Source: Siphonodentalium dalli (taxonomy: Eukaryota > Mollusca > Scaphopoda > Gadilida > Siphonodentaliidae). Taken from it: 64,000 nt of DNA. The DNA lies in NCBI GenBank assembly GCA_032622095.1, contig CP136068.1, positions 127,973,989 to 128,037,988 on the forward strand, given 5' to 3'. This document shows positions 35,228 to 45,968 of this stretch, one piece after another. The position numbers were made by a program, and so were the translations under genes. Each line of letters starts with the position of its first letter. Position 1 is the stretch's first letter. A model generated the notes under the pieces. That model was given only the letters and a program-made list of their open reading frames with translations. It was not told where the DNA came from and ran no database searches.

Positions 35228-35410
35228 GTGGCGTGGTACACCCAGGTTGCATATTGTTCAATCGGGGCCGCGCCACATGCCGATGGTTGTCATAATTTCG
35301 GTAATTCGATTAAAGAATTGCCATTACGCAAATATGTCTTAGTCTTTAATTATGTAGCCCACCAGTGGTACCCAGGGAATTGTCGTAAAGTAGGGAGATA
35401 GGATATAAAA
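35228..35410 (+). repeat. Split direct repeat B2 (right end of YR element)
   Basis: Ends ggatataaaa at 35410, followed directly by gtcaattatgtc, which belongs to the interrupted host repeat. Confidence 0.95.
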
Positions 35411-36020
35411 GTCAATTATGTCTTATAGTGTCAACCAGAACCTGTAACTGATTACACGGCGGACTGGGGCAATATTTCTACTCCCTTGGCATCTTGGTGG
35501 TCATTTTGAGTCAATCTGCGGTGAAATTTTATACCGCATTATGTAAACTTAAAACTTTGAGAGATCGGAAGGGCCTGCGAACCAGATAATGGCATATTCC
35601 ATTGCTCCAATGATCAGTTAACATAAAAGATATATAATAAATGCGGGTTGCGATGGATTCAAATTTGAAATCCAAGATACATGTAGCTGCTGCAGATGAC
35701 GGTCATGTTTTTTTAACGGATTTTGGAAACAAATTGCTCCCATCTAGAGGTCACCCGAAGATAGTTATAAAGTTTGGTGTTGATCGGATGAGAGATATGG
35801 TATGTGTGGTGTGGCAAAGGATTTAGTCATGCAAATAGTGAAATCGAAGATAGCTGCCGGCGGCCATGTTTTTCATCGAAAATCATTCAAAAATGGTCAG
35901 AATCCATCAAAAAAGGCGCTGTTATATAGGTTTGTTGCCACACGAATACTCCCGCCAACGGTCTCTCGTCAGGTTTTGATAAAATTGAGAAAAAATACCA
36001 CGGACTGAAGGGATGTACAA
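35411..36020 (+). repeat. Right flank of the YR insertion (dispersed repeat continues)
   Basis: Continues the host repeat that stopped at 23427. ctggggcaatat, gatcggaagggcctgc, ataatggcatattccattgc and ccaatgatcagttaacata all occur in the reverse complement of 19.6-19.95 kb. Homology is clear to about 35700. The frames at 35641-36008 lie in this repeat and show no domain. Confidence 0.75.
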
Positions 36021-37271
36021 TCTAGATCAAAAGATATGGGGTGTGGCAACGACTGTGCTATCATGGAGTACATGTACATAGCAGTATGGATATGGACTGA
36101 GATAATCATGCTCCCATGAGACCTTGAGTAGCCGGGTGGAAAGTTTAACAGAGAGGTTAAAATTGTATAGACTAAATTAAGTTCCCGTCCCATACACCAA
36201 AAATTAAAAACGAAATTCTGAGTCAAAAAGGGGCATAAATCAGATAACATTCATTGAGCCAAACCATTTTCGTATTATTATGATCCACATGTCACATCTG
36301 AGTCGAAAAGGGACATATCTCCATCAAAAATGGTTGTACCAGACCCAAATTTGTGTGTGGATCAAGTGGGTGGGTTCAGTTGAAAATTCCAAGGCGGACA
36401 CCCCCCCCCCCCCAGCGGAGACACTCTAGCTACGACGCTGATCACAGAACAACGTTTTACATTTCTGCATAGATTGAAGATATGTTTTGTAACTGCTGCC
36501 ATAGGACAGAATCGAATTACACGCAATAGTACAACAGGTATAATTAATTTATGTGGTTGCCTTTTTCGGCAATAATAGCTTAGTTACCCATGTATATTTC
36601 AGCATACGACAATCTTCTAAAGTCTACTGACGTTGACAGAAATGTTATGATGTCAGTGATCAAATTTGAAACGGTTGCTATGGAAATAAGTACATTGGGT
36701 CCACCAAACATATTATTTGGAATGGACAAAACAAATTTGCGGTGTATTACAATGTAACATATAGCGGAAATAGGCAATACGATATCTGAACGCGATCGGC
36801 AGTTTTATTTATTCGCGAGTTTGTGCTTAGTTTTATCTATACCTATTGGTATCTGGTGCATATATGTTCAGTTCGTAGGAAGACAATAAGGATATCCTGG
36901 TGACTATGCAATTATATTTTTTTAATTGCGTCTTGTTTGATAGATCGATTGGTTTTGTAAAATGTTGGAAATAATACGGATCAAACTTCAAATGAAAGAA
37001 GTTCATTTGGAAATTTGACTCGCAATAAAAACCTCAGTCACATAAAGTGTTTCCCTGATCTCCACTCACAATTTGTTTTTATTACAACACAAAGCGTCTG
37101 CCATTGACACTACACGAAATCAACACCAATGTACACCTATTACTAATCGCTCCAAGCACATGAAGTCGTGTAACAAACACCAGGTGATGACGCTTTTGTT
37201 GTACGGACGTTAGCTGCGCGTGATGTATTTAGACGATACAGACTTTACTTTCTTTTGATGGCTCTTAATGG
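36021..37271. other. Gene-free stretch, nothing recognised
   Basis: Contains a poly(C) run at about 36401-36414. Frames at 35969-36250 and 36580-36777 (minus) have no domain. Confidence 0.5.
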
Positions 37272-37728
37272 TTATAAGCAACTAAATACTTGAAATTATG
37301 CCCCTTGGCATTTGTGTAGGGAAACTCGAGTCAGCATAAAAAAAATACCGGCAGCTGAATGGTGTATAATATCTTCGGTTGTTTAATGTGAAAGAAAAAA
37401 GAAATTCATAGGCTATGTTAATTCCTCGGCCATTTGTGTGGGATTGTTCGTCAAGCGGCTACATTGGTCGCCAAATTCGGTAGGGGGTGGGGGTATTTTT
37501 CTATATTAAAATTTTGTGCACAAAAGGGGGTAGTTGTGGAAATGCCAATTTATTTCCAGGAATAAGTATGGTGAGGCACCATTTCTTTTTTGACAACTTA
37601 TGTCCGACATGGAGTTCTACACGCAAAAGTATTTAAAGTTTGGCTCAGTAGGGTAATGAATCGTCGGGGTGGCTTAACCCTAACACTGTCGCCTATGGGA
37701 AATATTTAGTTGATTGTAACCTATAGGC
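37272..37728 (+). repeat. Local duplication, copy 1 (complete)
   Basis: 457 bp from ttataagcaactaaatac to aacctataggc, repeated at 37881-38297 with very few substitutions. The later copy lacks three segments present here, next to ggt, caact/cctac and ct repeats. Confidence 0.95.
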
Positions 37729-37880
37729 CAAAATCGTGTTTTGTGGTATCATCGGCTTGTAGTGCAACGAAGTACATATTTTGGCCACCAATCAAATCAA
37801 ATCCAAGATTGAACAACATTAGGGACTTAAAGCGTGTCGAGGCGCCCCATAATCTGACAAATTAACCCTTTGCAACAAAA

Positions 37881-38297
37881 TTATAAGCAACTAAATACTT
37901 GAAAGTATGCCCCTTGGCATTTGTGTAGGGAAACTCGAGTCAGTATAAAAAAAATACCGGCAGCTGAATGGTGTATAATATCTTCGGTTGTTTAATGTGA
38001 AAGAAAAAAGAAATTCATAGGCTATGTTAATTCCTCGGCCATTTGTGTGGGATTGTTCGTCAAGCGGCTACATTGGTAGGGGTGGGGGTATTTTTCTATA
38101 TTAAAATTTTGTGCACAAAAGGGGGTAGTTGTGGAAATGCCAATTTATTTCCAGGAATAAGTATGGTGAGGCACCATTTCTTTTTTGACAACCTACACGC
38201 AAAAGTATTTAAAGTTTGGCTCAGTAGGGTAATGAATCGTCGGGGTGGCTTAACCCTAACACTATGGGAAATATTTAGTTGATTGTAACCTATAGGC
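37881..38297 (+). repeat. Local duplication, copy 2 (three deletions)
   Basis: 417 bp, same orientation, 152 bp after copy 1. It lacks about 14 bp after acattggt, about 19 bp after tgacaac and 7 bp after acact relative to copy 1. A 79-codon frame (38043-38282) is created only by these deletions. Confidence 0.95.
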
Positions 38298-39240
38298 TAA
38301 GGCACTGCTTGGGTTGTCTTACCAAGAAATCAACGAACCAACATTCGAGCATTGAACAACAGACAATTACATAGTAGGTGCGAGTTGTATCCACTTAATT
38401 ATTACTACCTGCACTTTAATTAAAGTATCTTTTTTTCAGAAACCATAACCACGTAGGAAGTTATACATAATTATACCATATGTAGATCGGTAATATCATG
38501 GATGTATTGGATTGTTGTAATTTTAGCCCCGTAATGGCTCCATTGTTCCGTGTTCCTAAAAATAATGCAGTATTAACAATACATTTAAAACTTAAAAGAA
38601 TAACATTTGACCCAAGATGGCGGAGTTTCCATGATTCACCGAGGAAGTTGGATAAGCGTTTAACACGCTTTCCATATGGTATAATGTACAAATATTTTAA
38701 GTTATAGGACGATTTAATATGATTATTATCCGGCGAGGCGCTAGCCGAGCCTTATATTCATCTCGCTAAGTCTCTCTTGTCACCGCAGTCGACAACTAAG
38801 AGTCCTGTAGCGATGTGTTCATGCATTCAAGTTCAGATTTTGAATTGCGTGTAGGCCTACGAAGTTCATTAGACTCTAGTAAGTTAGTAATGTCGTTTTA
38901 GCACAACAAACTGAATATGTCGTTAATGTATGAGTCTTTCGAATTCCTTAAATATATCACAAGCAGGTTTGGCTACATGTCGCTATTATTTTTTTAATTC
39001 GCGGAAAATGATTTCCGACATATTTCCCTTTTATTGGCACCAAAATACACAGAAAATATCACAGAGGCGAGTTCCAAGAAAAACAAGATGGCATCTGTTG
39101 TCCCCTTATACCCATATACTCGCTCTCTCTCTCTCATTGGTCAATTTAATATGCCAACATGATAAAACAACGGCGCCCCCATATATTGCAATGACCAGCA
39201 TGATAAATGTCCACCTGACCAAGCGACACATAGTGCGATT
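38298..39240. other. Gene-free stretch, nothing firm
   Basis: Frames of about 70-108 codons (38461-38707 both strands, 38930-39256) have no domain. caagatggc-type motifs occur near 38614 and 39085. The intron of the zinc-finger gene presumably extends through at least the right part. Confidence 0.4.
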
Positions 39241-39323
39241 TTGTTTTTCATGGTAATTTATATTGATTATACGTCAATGATATATCGTATGACAACAAGT
39301 AAACTATTCGTCGTTGTGTTTAG

Positions 39324-39594
39324 GTGCAGCAAACACGGAGACGAAGGGAGGTACGATTGTGATAAGTGCCAAAAAAGATTTGCGAGTGCAACAGATGTCA
39401 GAAGGCACAAACGACTGCAACACAGCGAGCCAACCTTTAAATGCATTGAATGCGGTGCAGCATTTCGTACCAAGGTCCGATTGACAGGGCACATGGACAT
39501 TCATAGCGGGGACCGGAGGTATCGGTGCGAATGTGGTAAACTGTACAGACACGAAAGCAATCTCTATCGACATAAGAAGAAATGCGTTGGTTAG
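39324..39594 (+). CDS. C2H2 zinc-finger protein, last coding exon
   Basis: C2H2 fingers bind DNA, so this is probably a nuclear transcription factor; targets are unknown. Three fingers are visible. The first is YDCDKC...H-x4-H (about 39351-39423). The second is FKCIEC...H-x3-H (39436-39504). The third is atypical, YRCECGKLYRHESNLYRH (39520-39585), with Cys-x-Cys rather than Cys-x2-Cys and a final His-x4-Cys. That form resembles the terminal fingers of insect BTB/lola-type factors. The stop is TAG at 39592. The frame is open upstream of 39324, but gttgtgtttag and gtgcag at 39323 and 39329 are plausible 3' splice sites, so this is taken as the terminal exon. Upstream exons were not identified in the window. 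No clear polyadenylation signal was recognised just downstream. Confidence 0.8.
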
Positions 39595-39690
39595 AACGTT
39601 GCTGAAGTTTTCATAGTTATATTTTGTCAGACATTTATCATCAAATGCAGAATGCATCTTCAGTTAACTGAATAAGCGAGATCACTGTGC

Positions 39691-39894
39691 CGTGGCCATA
39701 TTGGGTTCACCATATTCGGCGGTTTAATTGCTACTGGTCAAAGTTCTGGAAGTGCATTCCATATATTGAAATCGCGAAATTTCAACATTTCCAAATATGG
39801 AATCATGAATATTCAATATGGAATGCACCACCAGAACTTTGACATGTAGCACTTAAACCGCGGAATGGGGCCTGGGTGAATCAAATATGGCCGC
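39691..39894. mobile_element. Foldback MITE, family 1 copy 1
   Basis: Left arm cgtggccatattgggttcac...aaagttctgg...gcattccatat pairs with right arm atatggaatgca...ccagaactttgac...gtgaatcaaatatggccgcg. A related hairpin lies at 60908-61116 (shared aaagt, gcattc, atatgga, agcactaaaa-type blocks). Confidence 0.8.
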
Positions 39895-39963
39895 GTCGCG
39901 GTGGTCTGGCTTATTATCTTCAGGTATTGTCTAGTCAGAATGTTGAACGGGTACTGTACACTA

Positions 39964-40297
39964 CGGGTACTGTACACTAAATCCGGTCATTTGCGTGACC
40001 ATCTCCGTTTATACTCAAAATAATGTATGCAACAAATGAATGAATTTGAGCCAGGGTGAGTGCAAAATACACTCATGTGCTCTATGAACGATGTAAAGAG
40101 CATGATAATTATAATGAAAATGAGTTTAGCGAACCATCACCTATTCATTATAATTACCATGTTGTTTACGTCTACCATAGAGCGCGTGAGTTATATCGCA
40201 TTCATTCCTGGCTCAAATTTATTTATTTGTTGCATATTTTCTGTTGAGTATAATAGGAGATGACCCCATAAATGGCTGGATTTAGTGTGCAGTCCCC
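39964..40297. mobile_element. Foldback MITE, family 2
   Basis: Ends gggtactgtacactaaatcc and ggatttagtgtgcagtcccc are imperfect inverted repeats. Pairing continues through the tatactca / tgagtata and tttgagccagg / cctggctcaaa blocks, so most of the 334 bp folds back. The frames at 40056-40263 lie inside it and are not genes. Confidence 0.8.
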
Positions 40298-40462
40298 CTT
40301 TAACCATGTTGACAAACATTAATGTTTTAACTTTTTCACATATTTTGTATAGTTTATGACGATGTCTGGTTGTTTATTTACACACATCTGTTGTTTATTT
40401 TTAATGGCGAGATGCCTATAGTTGTTTTAGTATTGAATACAAAACGAATATTGTAACATTGT

Positions 40463-40476
40463 TTTATTGTTTTATT
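40463..40476 (-). promoter_or_regulatory. Candidate polyadenylation signals (aataaa x2, minus strand)
   Basis: On the minus strand aataaa occurs at 40476-40471 and 40468-40463, about 100 bases past the stop of the 148-codon frame ending at 40578. Such hexamers are common by chance in this AT-rich DNA. Confidence 0.35.
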
Positions 40477-40577
40477 TATCAATATCATATAGCCCCATCT
40501 TCTTGTGTGGCAACATCTTTGACTGATTACACCTGGCCTTTTCCCACCGGACTCCGAGAGTGCCTTTGAGGAACGAA

Positions 40578-41031
40578 TTACGTCCTGTCGATATCGTACC
40601 TTCTTTCATCGAAACCATGATCGGTGTGTTTTATTTTAAATAACTCTCTGCATACATTCTTCTTTTTTTTTTGCGTGGAGTGATTTTGATTGAGTATGGT
40701 TCTGGTGATTTTGTTTTCTGGGCAGAATTGTAGCAAGGTCTGGAGAAGCCTGATAATGGAGATTTCCCACACGTTATTTTCGTTCGTTTGTTGTTTTTTT
40801 GTAGTGTTTGTGGAGTAAGAGTAGAACGGTGTCGCTTGTGGCGTCGGGGTGATTTTTTTAGCACTCTGGTGGATTGCTACTACTGTTTGTAACACAAGAG
40901 TAGAAACAATGTCATGTCCAATAACTTTAGATATATCTAAGGGTAGTCTACATGAATGCGTTTCCTTTGTTGTTTTTCTCCTTCGTCTCAATCCTTGAAG
41001 CGACAGCTTTCTTTTTGGTTTCATGATGTAC
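40578..41031 (-). CDS. Hypothetical basic protein, possible terminal exon
   Basis: A 148-codon frame starts at ATG 41024-41022 (MKPKRKLSLQGLRRRRKTTK). It is very basic at the N-terminus, has a middle hydrophobic-mixed part (DISKVIGHDIVSTLVLQTVV) and Lys/Asn-rich repeats near the end, and stops at 40578. No family is recognised. A good 3' splice site (tactcattctgatttgcag|g) lies just upstream of the ATG at 41032-41033, and aataaa signals lie about 100 bases beyond the stop. It could therefore be the last exon of a minus-strand gene. A short candidate first exon is at 42172-42214, but joining the two directly does not keep the ATG frame open (phase 1 meets a TGA), so an intervening exon would be needed. 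It could equally be a chance frame. Confidence 0.35.
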
Positions 41032-41049
41032 CTGCAAATCAGAATGAGT

Positions 41050-41626
41050 AATTGTTAAAAAATGTTCAGTTATAATTAAAAGCAGATTTAATATGTGTCA
41101 CATCCATGTACATTGTGTTAGTTATATCACGAGATTTGAGTCGGGCCTGCATGTATATTATATGGGGTTGTTGACACATACACATATATTGGATAGCTTA
41201 GTGGATTGAAAAGTCTCCACTCAGCATTATCCACAGTTTGTCACAATGCACATGCATGAAGCTGACTAACTTTTCGTGACCTTATGTGTACACTTTAACA
41301 ATATACTGGTTGTCAGAGAAGAACGGAGTTAAGAAGGTGAATTAAACCAGCATTAAACAAAGATGCAATGCCTGCATGTCGGTATAAAGTCCACGGGAGT
41401 TCTATTTTAAAGGTATACATAATTAATTTAAGACAGTTTGCATTAACAATAAAATTCGTGTTAACTCATGGTGATCAACAACCATGCATTAATAGCGCCA
41501 GTAACCTATATGTATAACTTAACCACATGTTTTACATCTGAGGTAAACAGTTTAATTTATTACACCAGTTGAATAGTATCGTAATTAGGCGGTTTGCTTG
41601 GGCCATACATTTATAATCTTCAAGTC
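41050..41626. other. Gene-free stretch, nothing recognised
   Basis: AT-rich sequence. It would lie in the intron of the proposed minus-strand gene. Confidence 0.4.
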
Positions 41627-41757
41627 GTCTCAGTATATGGCGAAATTCCAGTAAATAAAGCCTGCGTCTTGCTATATGGACGGTTCAGACCTAATTAGCT
41701 GTACTCCTTTTGTAAATATCGCTATAAGCCGGCTGACTTGTTTGCTGTCCTCCATTT
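41627..41757. mobile_element. Diverged copy of the 3.4-kb foldback element
   Basis: Shares tatggcgaaattccagtaaat, an acctaatta block, ctccttttgtaaat and cgctataa with 3394-3538, but pairing between the arms is weaker. Confidence 0.5.
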
Positions 41758-42171
41758 ATTCAATCGATTCCGAATAAGTTCGTGGTAACTCATCACTTAA
41801 TTGTGGTGCATGTACACTCACCACTAATGAAAAAGCTATGATTCACAAGGAAAAATATATTTTCTTTAAAAGAAGGATCAATATATTGCCGACTAAATGT
41901 GCTTTCTTTCAGTAAACATAACGCCAGTAACAATATTTTTGGCCCAACTAGAGAAAATGCATGAAAATATAGAATGTTCGTGGAATACACCAGTAAACAC
42001 ATCTTGAAAACATCGTGAAAAATCGTCCAACTGACGACATTTGGTCAGAATGTTTGAGCAAACAAATGTGAGTTTGGACACATATGAGGTATCATCTTGT
42101 ATACAAAATAGTGTAGCATATGCTCGTCGCTGCAAAAATAATATGTAATATGTCATATCGTAGTTTATTAC

Positions 42172-42214
42172 CTTTTTCGTCATTTCTTGGCATATTTTCT
42201 CTATCCGCCGCCAT
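42172..42214 (-). CDS. Candidate short first coding exon (MAADRENMPRNDEK...)
   Basis: Read on the minus strand, ATG at 42214-42212 sits in aaATGGCGGCGG, a strong start context that also matches a YY1 site as seen at many metazoan start codons. Fourteen codons rich in charged residues are followed by a consensus-like donor, aaaag|gtaata, at 42171. If real, the exon is 43 nt and ends in phase 1. The gene would run left toward the basic terminal exon at 41.0 kb, but the link is not established. Confidence 0.3.
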
Positions 42215-42329
42215 TTAAAATCGTGGTACTCATCAACTCGAAACCACGTGATTCCCCACCGTGTATATAGTATTGTATGTAATAATCGACCTACCGCTTA
42301 TCCCTCCTTACAAATGATTAAAAATTTCA

Positions 42330-42440
42330 TTCCCCGTTTAAACAACATATCCTCGTGCAGATATGTTCACATTGGACCCAAATATTCACATTGGTTCATA
42401 TTGGACTTATTTGATTCAGCAATAAGCCCATAGTGGTCAT
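42330..42440 (-). repeat. Inverted copy of the 2.2-2.4 kb repeat
   Basis: The reverse complement (ccaatgtgaacatatctgca, cgaggatat) matches 2331-2365, and further blocks (ttcatattgg, cacattgg) follow. Confidence 0.6.
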
Positions 42441-44195
42441 ACCCATTATTCAGGACCTGGTCTCGATCTGGGATCGGCGGATTATTGTTCAATCAACGAC
42501 AATCTATATATGGACAAAAGCGTGCCGCATCGGTAGTATAATGTTGTTGTCGCCAAACCTGAACGCATGGAAGCGTTTTATCTCCTTATTGTATAGCAGT
42601 ATACATACATTTTGTCACCGTTAGACATGAATCATGGGACAGGGGGTTAAAAGATGTCTCACCCACTAATTTGGTCACAGTTTCAAATAGCTGGAACAGT
42701 TAGTGCTTGAACCAACGGGAGTTGGAAAGTTCAGACTGATCATAGGTTGGGATTGTACCGATAGTTTAAGTTTCCAAACAATATTTAGTGTAAAATATTT
42801 GGGTTTCAGACCATATATTTTCCTACTTCAAGTCACAAATTTGGACTGAAGTCGCCGTGAGTTGAATATTTTTCACCATCATCTGGTGTGTGGCGTTAGG
42901 TAATTTTTACCAGTTCTGATCATTTGAAAAATAATTAGGTATAAATTAGAATATTGTAAACTTAAAAGAGAGGAAATTAGTTTTCTCTGGATTCCCCTCT
43001 GGTGATGTCCCTGTGTCTCTCATGTCGCTACTCCCGTATCCGAGAAATTGTCGGGTCCATGTCAGTTGCTGAGTATATATCCACCGTTCAATTTAAACCG
43101 GGGTGTTTTAATGTTGGAACTCGCATTTTGCCAAAACACTCATCACAATCTTTGATGTGGTGTCGCAGCCCCAACATTGGTTGAAATTTTAGCACTTGAA
43201 AATGTGATACATTCCTGGCAAGTTAGTTGGAAGAACATGACAATAATGGGTTGAAATTGTTTTAATTCTGTGATTTCTTTGGAGTAGTGTCTATGGCAAA
43301 TATCCAAGTTTGCTTAAAATCGTTATTTGCCATCCGGATGGCAAATAACGCTTTTTGCGATTTTTAGGGATCCCTACCATACTTGAAGTTGTGAAACATA
43401 ACTAACTGACGGTGCACTTTACAAAAAATATGTTTATTGAATAACACTTGAGCATACGAACATAGCCTATACAAGTTGCATCTAAAGAATGCATTAATAA
43501 ACAGACACACTCCTATCGCTCTGTCTTGCTCTCTCTACAGACATACAAGCTTCCATACATGGCTTACATGCAGTCCCGACTGAGGCCACGTTCACAAACC
43601 TGGGTGCCAGTTTTTGTGCTTTTTTTGTGACCCCTACCCTATTTGAATTCATGAACCCTCCAGGAACTGACGGTATATGCCATCAATATTGACTTTGGTG
43701 TGAAAAAAGATATATCTACGAGGAAATAAAACAATTTATATGGATGGGTTGTTTTTTAAAGCATTGGGCAATTACAAAAAGAGACTGGCAAATAAGAACG
43801 GCTATCCTAGTATAAGACCATAGCCAACGCTCATGATCGGTTTATGTAATAGCTTAGGGGGAATGTTACCTGTATAACTATAATTTGTTTTGTAAAATCA
43901 GATACATATATCTTATACTAGTGAGATGTGTGTAGCTACCAGTTTCTGATGAGTTACTGTATTACAAATGATTACAGAGAGTCGACTTAGGTGTCCATAT
44001 AGTATGTGATACATGCGTCACGGGCCGGGGTATGGAGTGGACTGTTTTCGTTACCATTAGATCAACATGATTTCCACTCTCAATTTGGATAACACCGACC
44101 AACGTTTGTGGAATAACAACTCATCTATAATATGTTCGGCAATCCATGTGCATATGATGATATTGTTTCAAATACTAATACAGAATGATCCATAA
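42441..44195. other. Gene-free stretch with one perfect 30-bp palindrome
   Basis: No gene is supported; the frame at 43002-43184 has no domain. The palindrome at 43321-43350 is listed separately. Confidence 0.5.
43321..43350. repeat. Perfect 30-bp palindrome without spacer
   Basis: cgttatttgccatcc is followed immediately by its exact reverse complement. Flanking aaaat and cttttt-gcgattttt allow slightly longer imperfect pairing. Confidence 0.95.
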
Positions 44196-44204
44196 GCACC
44201 TTTG

Positions 44205-44762
44205 CCTGGCATGCTGATATTATAACATTATATACGACACTTTGAGACCTGGCATGCTAATATTATAACATTATATACGACACTTTGAGGCCTGGCATGC
44301 TAATATTATAACATTCTATACGACACTTTGAGGCCTGGCATGCTCATATTATAACATTATATACGACACTTTGAGGCCTGGCATGCTAATATTATAATAT
44401 TCTATACGACACTTTGAGGCATGGCATGCTAATATTATAACATTCTATACGACACTTTGAGGCCTGGCATGCTAATATTATAACATTATATACGACACTT
44501 TGAGGCCTGGCATGCTAATATTATAACATTCTATACGACACTTTGAGGCCTTGCATGCTAATATTATAACATTCTATACGACACGTTGAGGCCTGGCATG
44601 CTAATATTATAACATTCTATACGACACTTTGAGGCCTGGCATGCTAATATTATAACATTCTATACGACACTTTGAGGCCTGGCATGCTAATATTATAACA
44701 ATCTATACGACACTTTGAGGCCTGGCATGCTAATATTATAACATTCTATACGACATTTTGAG
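44205..44762 (+). repeat. 43-bp satellite, 13 copies
   Basis: Unit: gcctggcatgctaatattat followed by aacattctatacgacacttt and gag. Copies differ at a few positions (ttata or ttcta; one ttgcatg). The array stops 17 bases before a long hairpin. Confidence 0.95.
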
Positions 44763-44779
44763 AAACAGCTACTGGCACT

Positions 44780-44997
44780 TACAGTAATGCCCTATAGTAA
44801 TCGACTCCTTAAACACAGCAGAATTATGGGTAACTTTTCAGGATTTAGTCGGAAATATGGCTTGTTGCCATTCATCGGAAAGCTCTCCCCGAGAGCTTTC
44901 CGGTGAATGGCTACAAGCCATATTTCCGACTAAATCCTGAAAAGTTAACCATAATTCTGCTGTGTTTAAGGGGTCGATGACTTATGGCATTACTGTA
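44780..44997. mobile_element. 218-bp near-perfect palindrome
   Basis: Arms run from tacagtaatgcc to ggcattactgta and meet at gctctccccgagagc. Only a handful of mismatches are visible (for example tatgggtaact / agttaaccata), so it is young or maintained. No coding capacity. Confidence 0.9.
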
Positions 44998-45023
44998 CAT
45001 AAATAATATGATCATACGCAAGC

Positions 45024-45968
45024 GTAATTAACGAACCAAAGCTAAAACAATCACATAGGGGTTTCTGCATGTAGCGTTTAAAACAATTCTTGTAAAAATC
45101 ACTTTATAGATTCCCACCAAATAAGATCCACATGCATAAGGCTTATTTTTGGTGGGGTAATTATAAATAGTTATATATGTTATCGAGAGTACATGGAACT
45201 GAAACTAACCATTACATTACTTGGCGTACGGGGGAGCTCTCCGCTTCAGATACTCAGGATGTTCATTTCACTCATAACATGTCATCATGTCGATTTCAAT
45301 GATAGTCGACAAACAACGTCATCGTGTAACTTTCACCATTGACCGAATTCGCGTGGAACTGAATGTATCTTCTGCTTTGTTCATAAGTGTGTGTTTTCAT
45401 TCTATTCAAGAAAATAGGATATATATGGAATATCAGATGCATGTAAGTATGCAGACTTATGATAACAATCAAATCCATATTAAATAGTATCTTAATTCCG
45501 TTCGCACGGCATAGTCTCTACAGAACCATGCAGTATTGATCAACTGCTGTGAATCAGTTGGAAAATAAAGCTTTGAGATACACGTAGGTCGTGTTGAGTT
45601 GTGATGATTTTAGTTTATTTAAACAAATATTAAAACTTCCTAGGGTCCGATGATTTGATCCAGTAGAGTGCCGGAGTAGACCCGTTAGAAATTCAGTATG
45701 GACCTACTTTCCCTTATAAATAAAAACAAATAAATGATTTTATGACGTTTATATAAATAGGAGAATGTTGTACGTCGACTTATTTGGGTTGGCCTCTTGG
45801 CAGCCGATTACGACATTAATTTTTTATGCCCACCGATCTACTGTGCGACATTCGCGCTCCCGAAATTCAAAACAACAGCGTCGTATTAGATAATAATTGG
45901 TGACGTCACAAAATCAGATATAGTCTATATACGACCCAAAGCGTCCGGCTTTGGTTCGTTATTACGTG
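45024..45968. mobile_element. Candidate DNA-transposon remnant with short inverted ends
   Basis: gcgtaattaacgaaccaaagc at the left and gctttggttcgttattacg at the right are inverted copies about 945 bp apart. No transposase is visible between them; frames at 45287-45487 have no domain. The pairing may be coincidental beyond about 18 bp. Confidence 0.4.

Larger units (their letters stand above)
23428..35410 (+). mobile_element. Tyrosine-recombinase element with split direct repeats
   Basis: The element is bounded by split direct repeats in the order A1 (23428-23660), interior, B1 (34695-34877), A2 (34878-35110), a 117-bp spacer and B2 (35228-35410). A1/A2 differ at 2 of 233 positions and B1/B2 at 1 of 183. 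This order is that of Ngaro/DIRS-type YR retrotransposons. The flanks (…23427 and 35411…) are the two halves of a repeat whose uninterrupted copy lies at 19.6-20.1 kb, so the whole 11,983 bp behaves as one insertion. Both junctions share ATATAA. Near the right end is a YR gene with recognisable catalytic residues. No reverse transcriptase or RNase H could be read in any frame, and 23661-31700 holds unrelated DNA including LINE fossils. It could be a nested composite, a non-autonomous Ngaro relative, or a cargo-carrying YR element. Confidence 0.8.
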
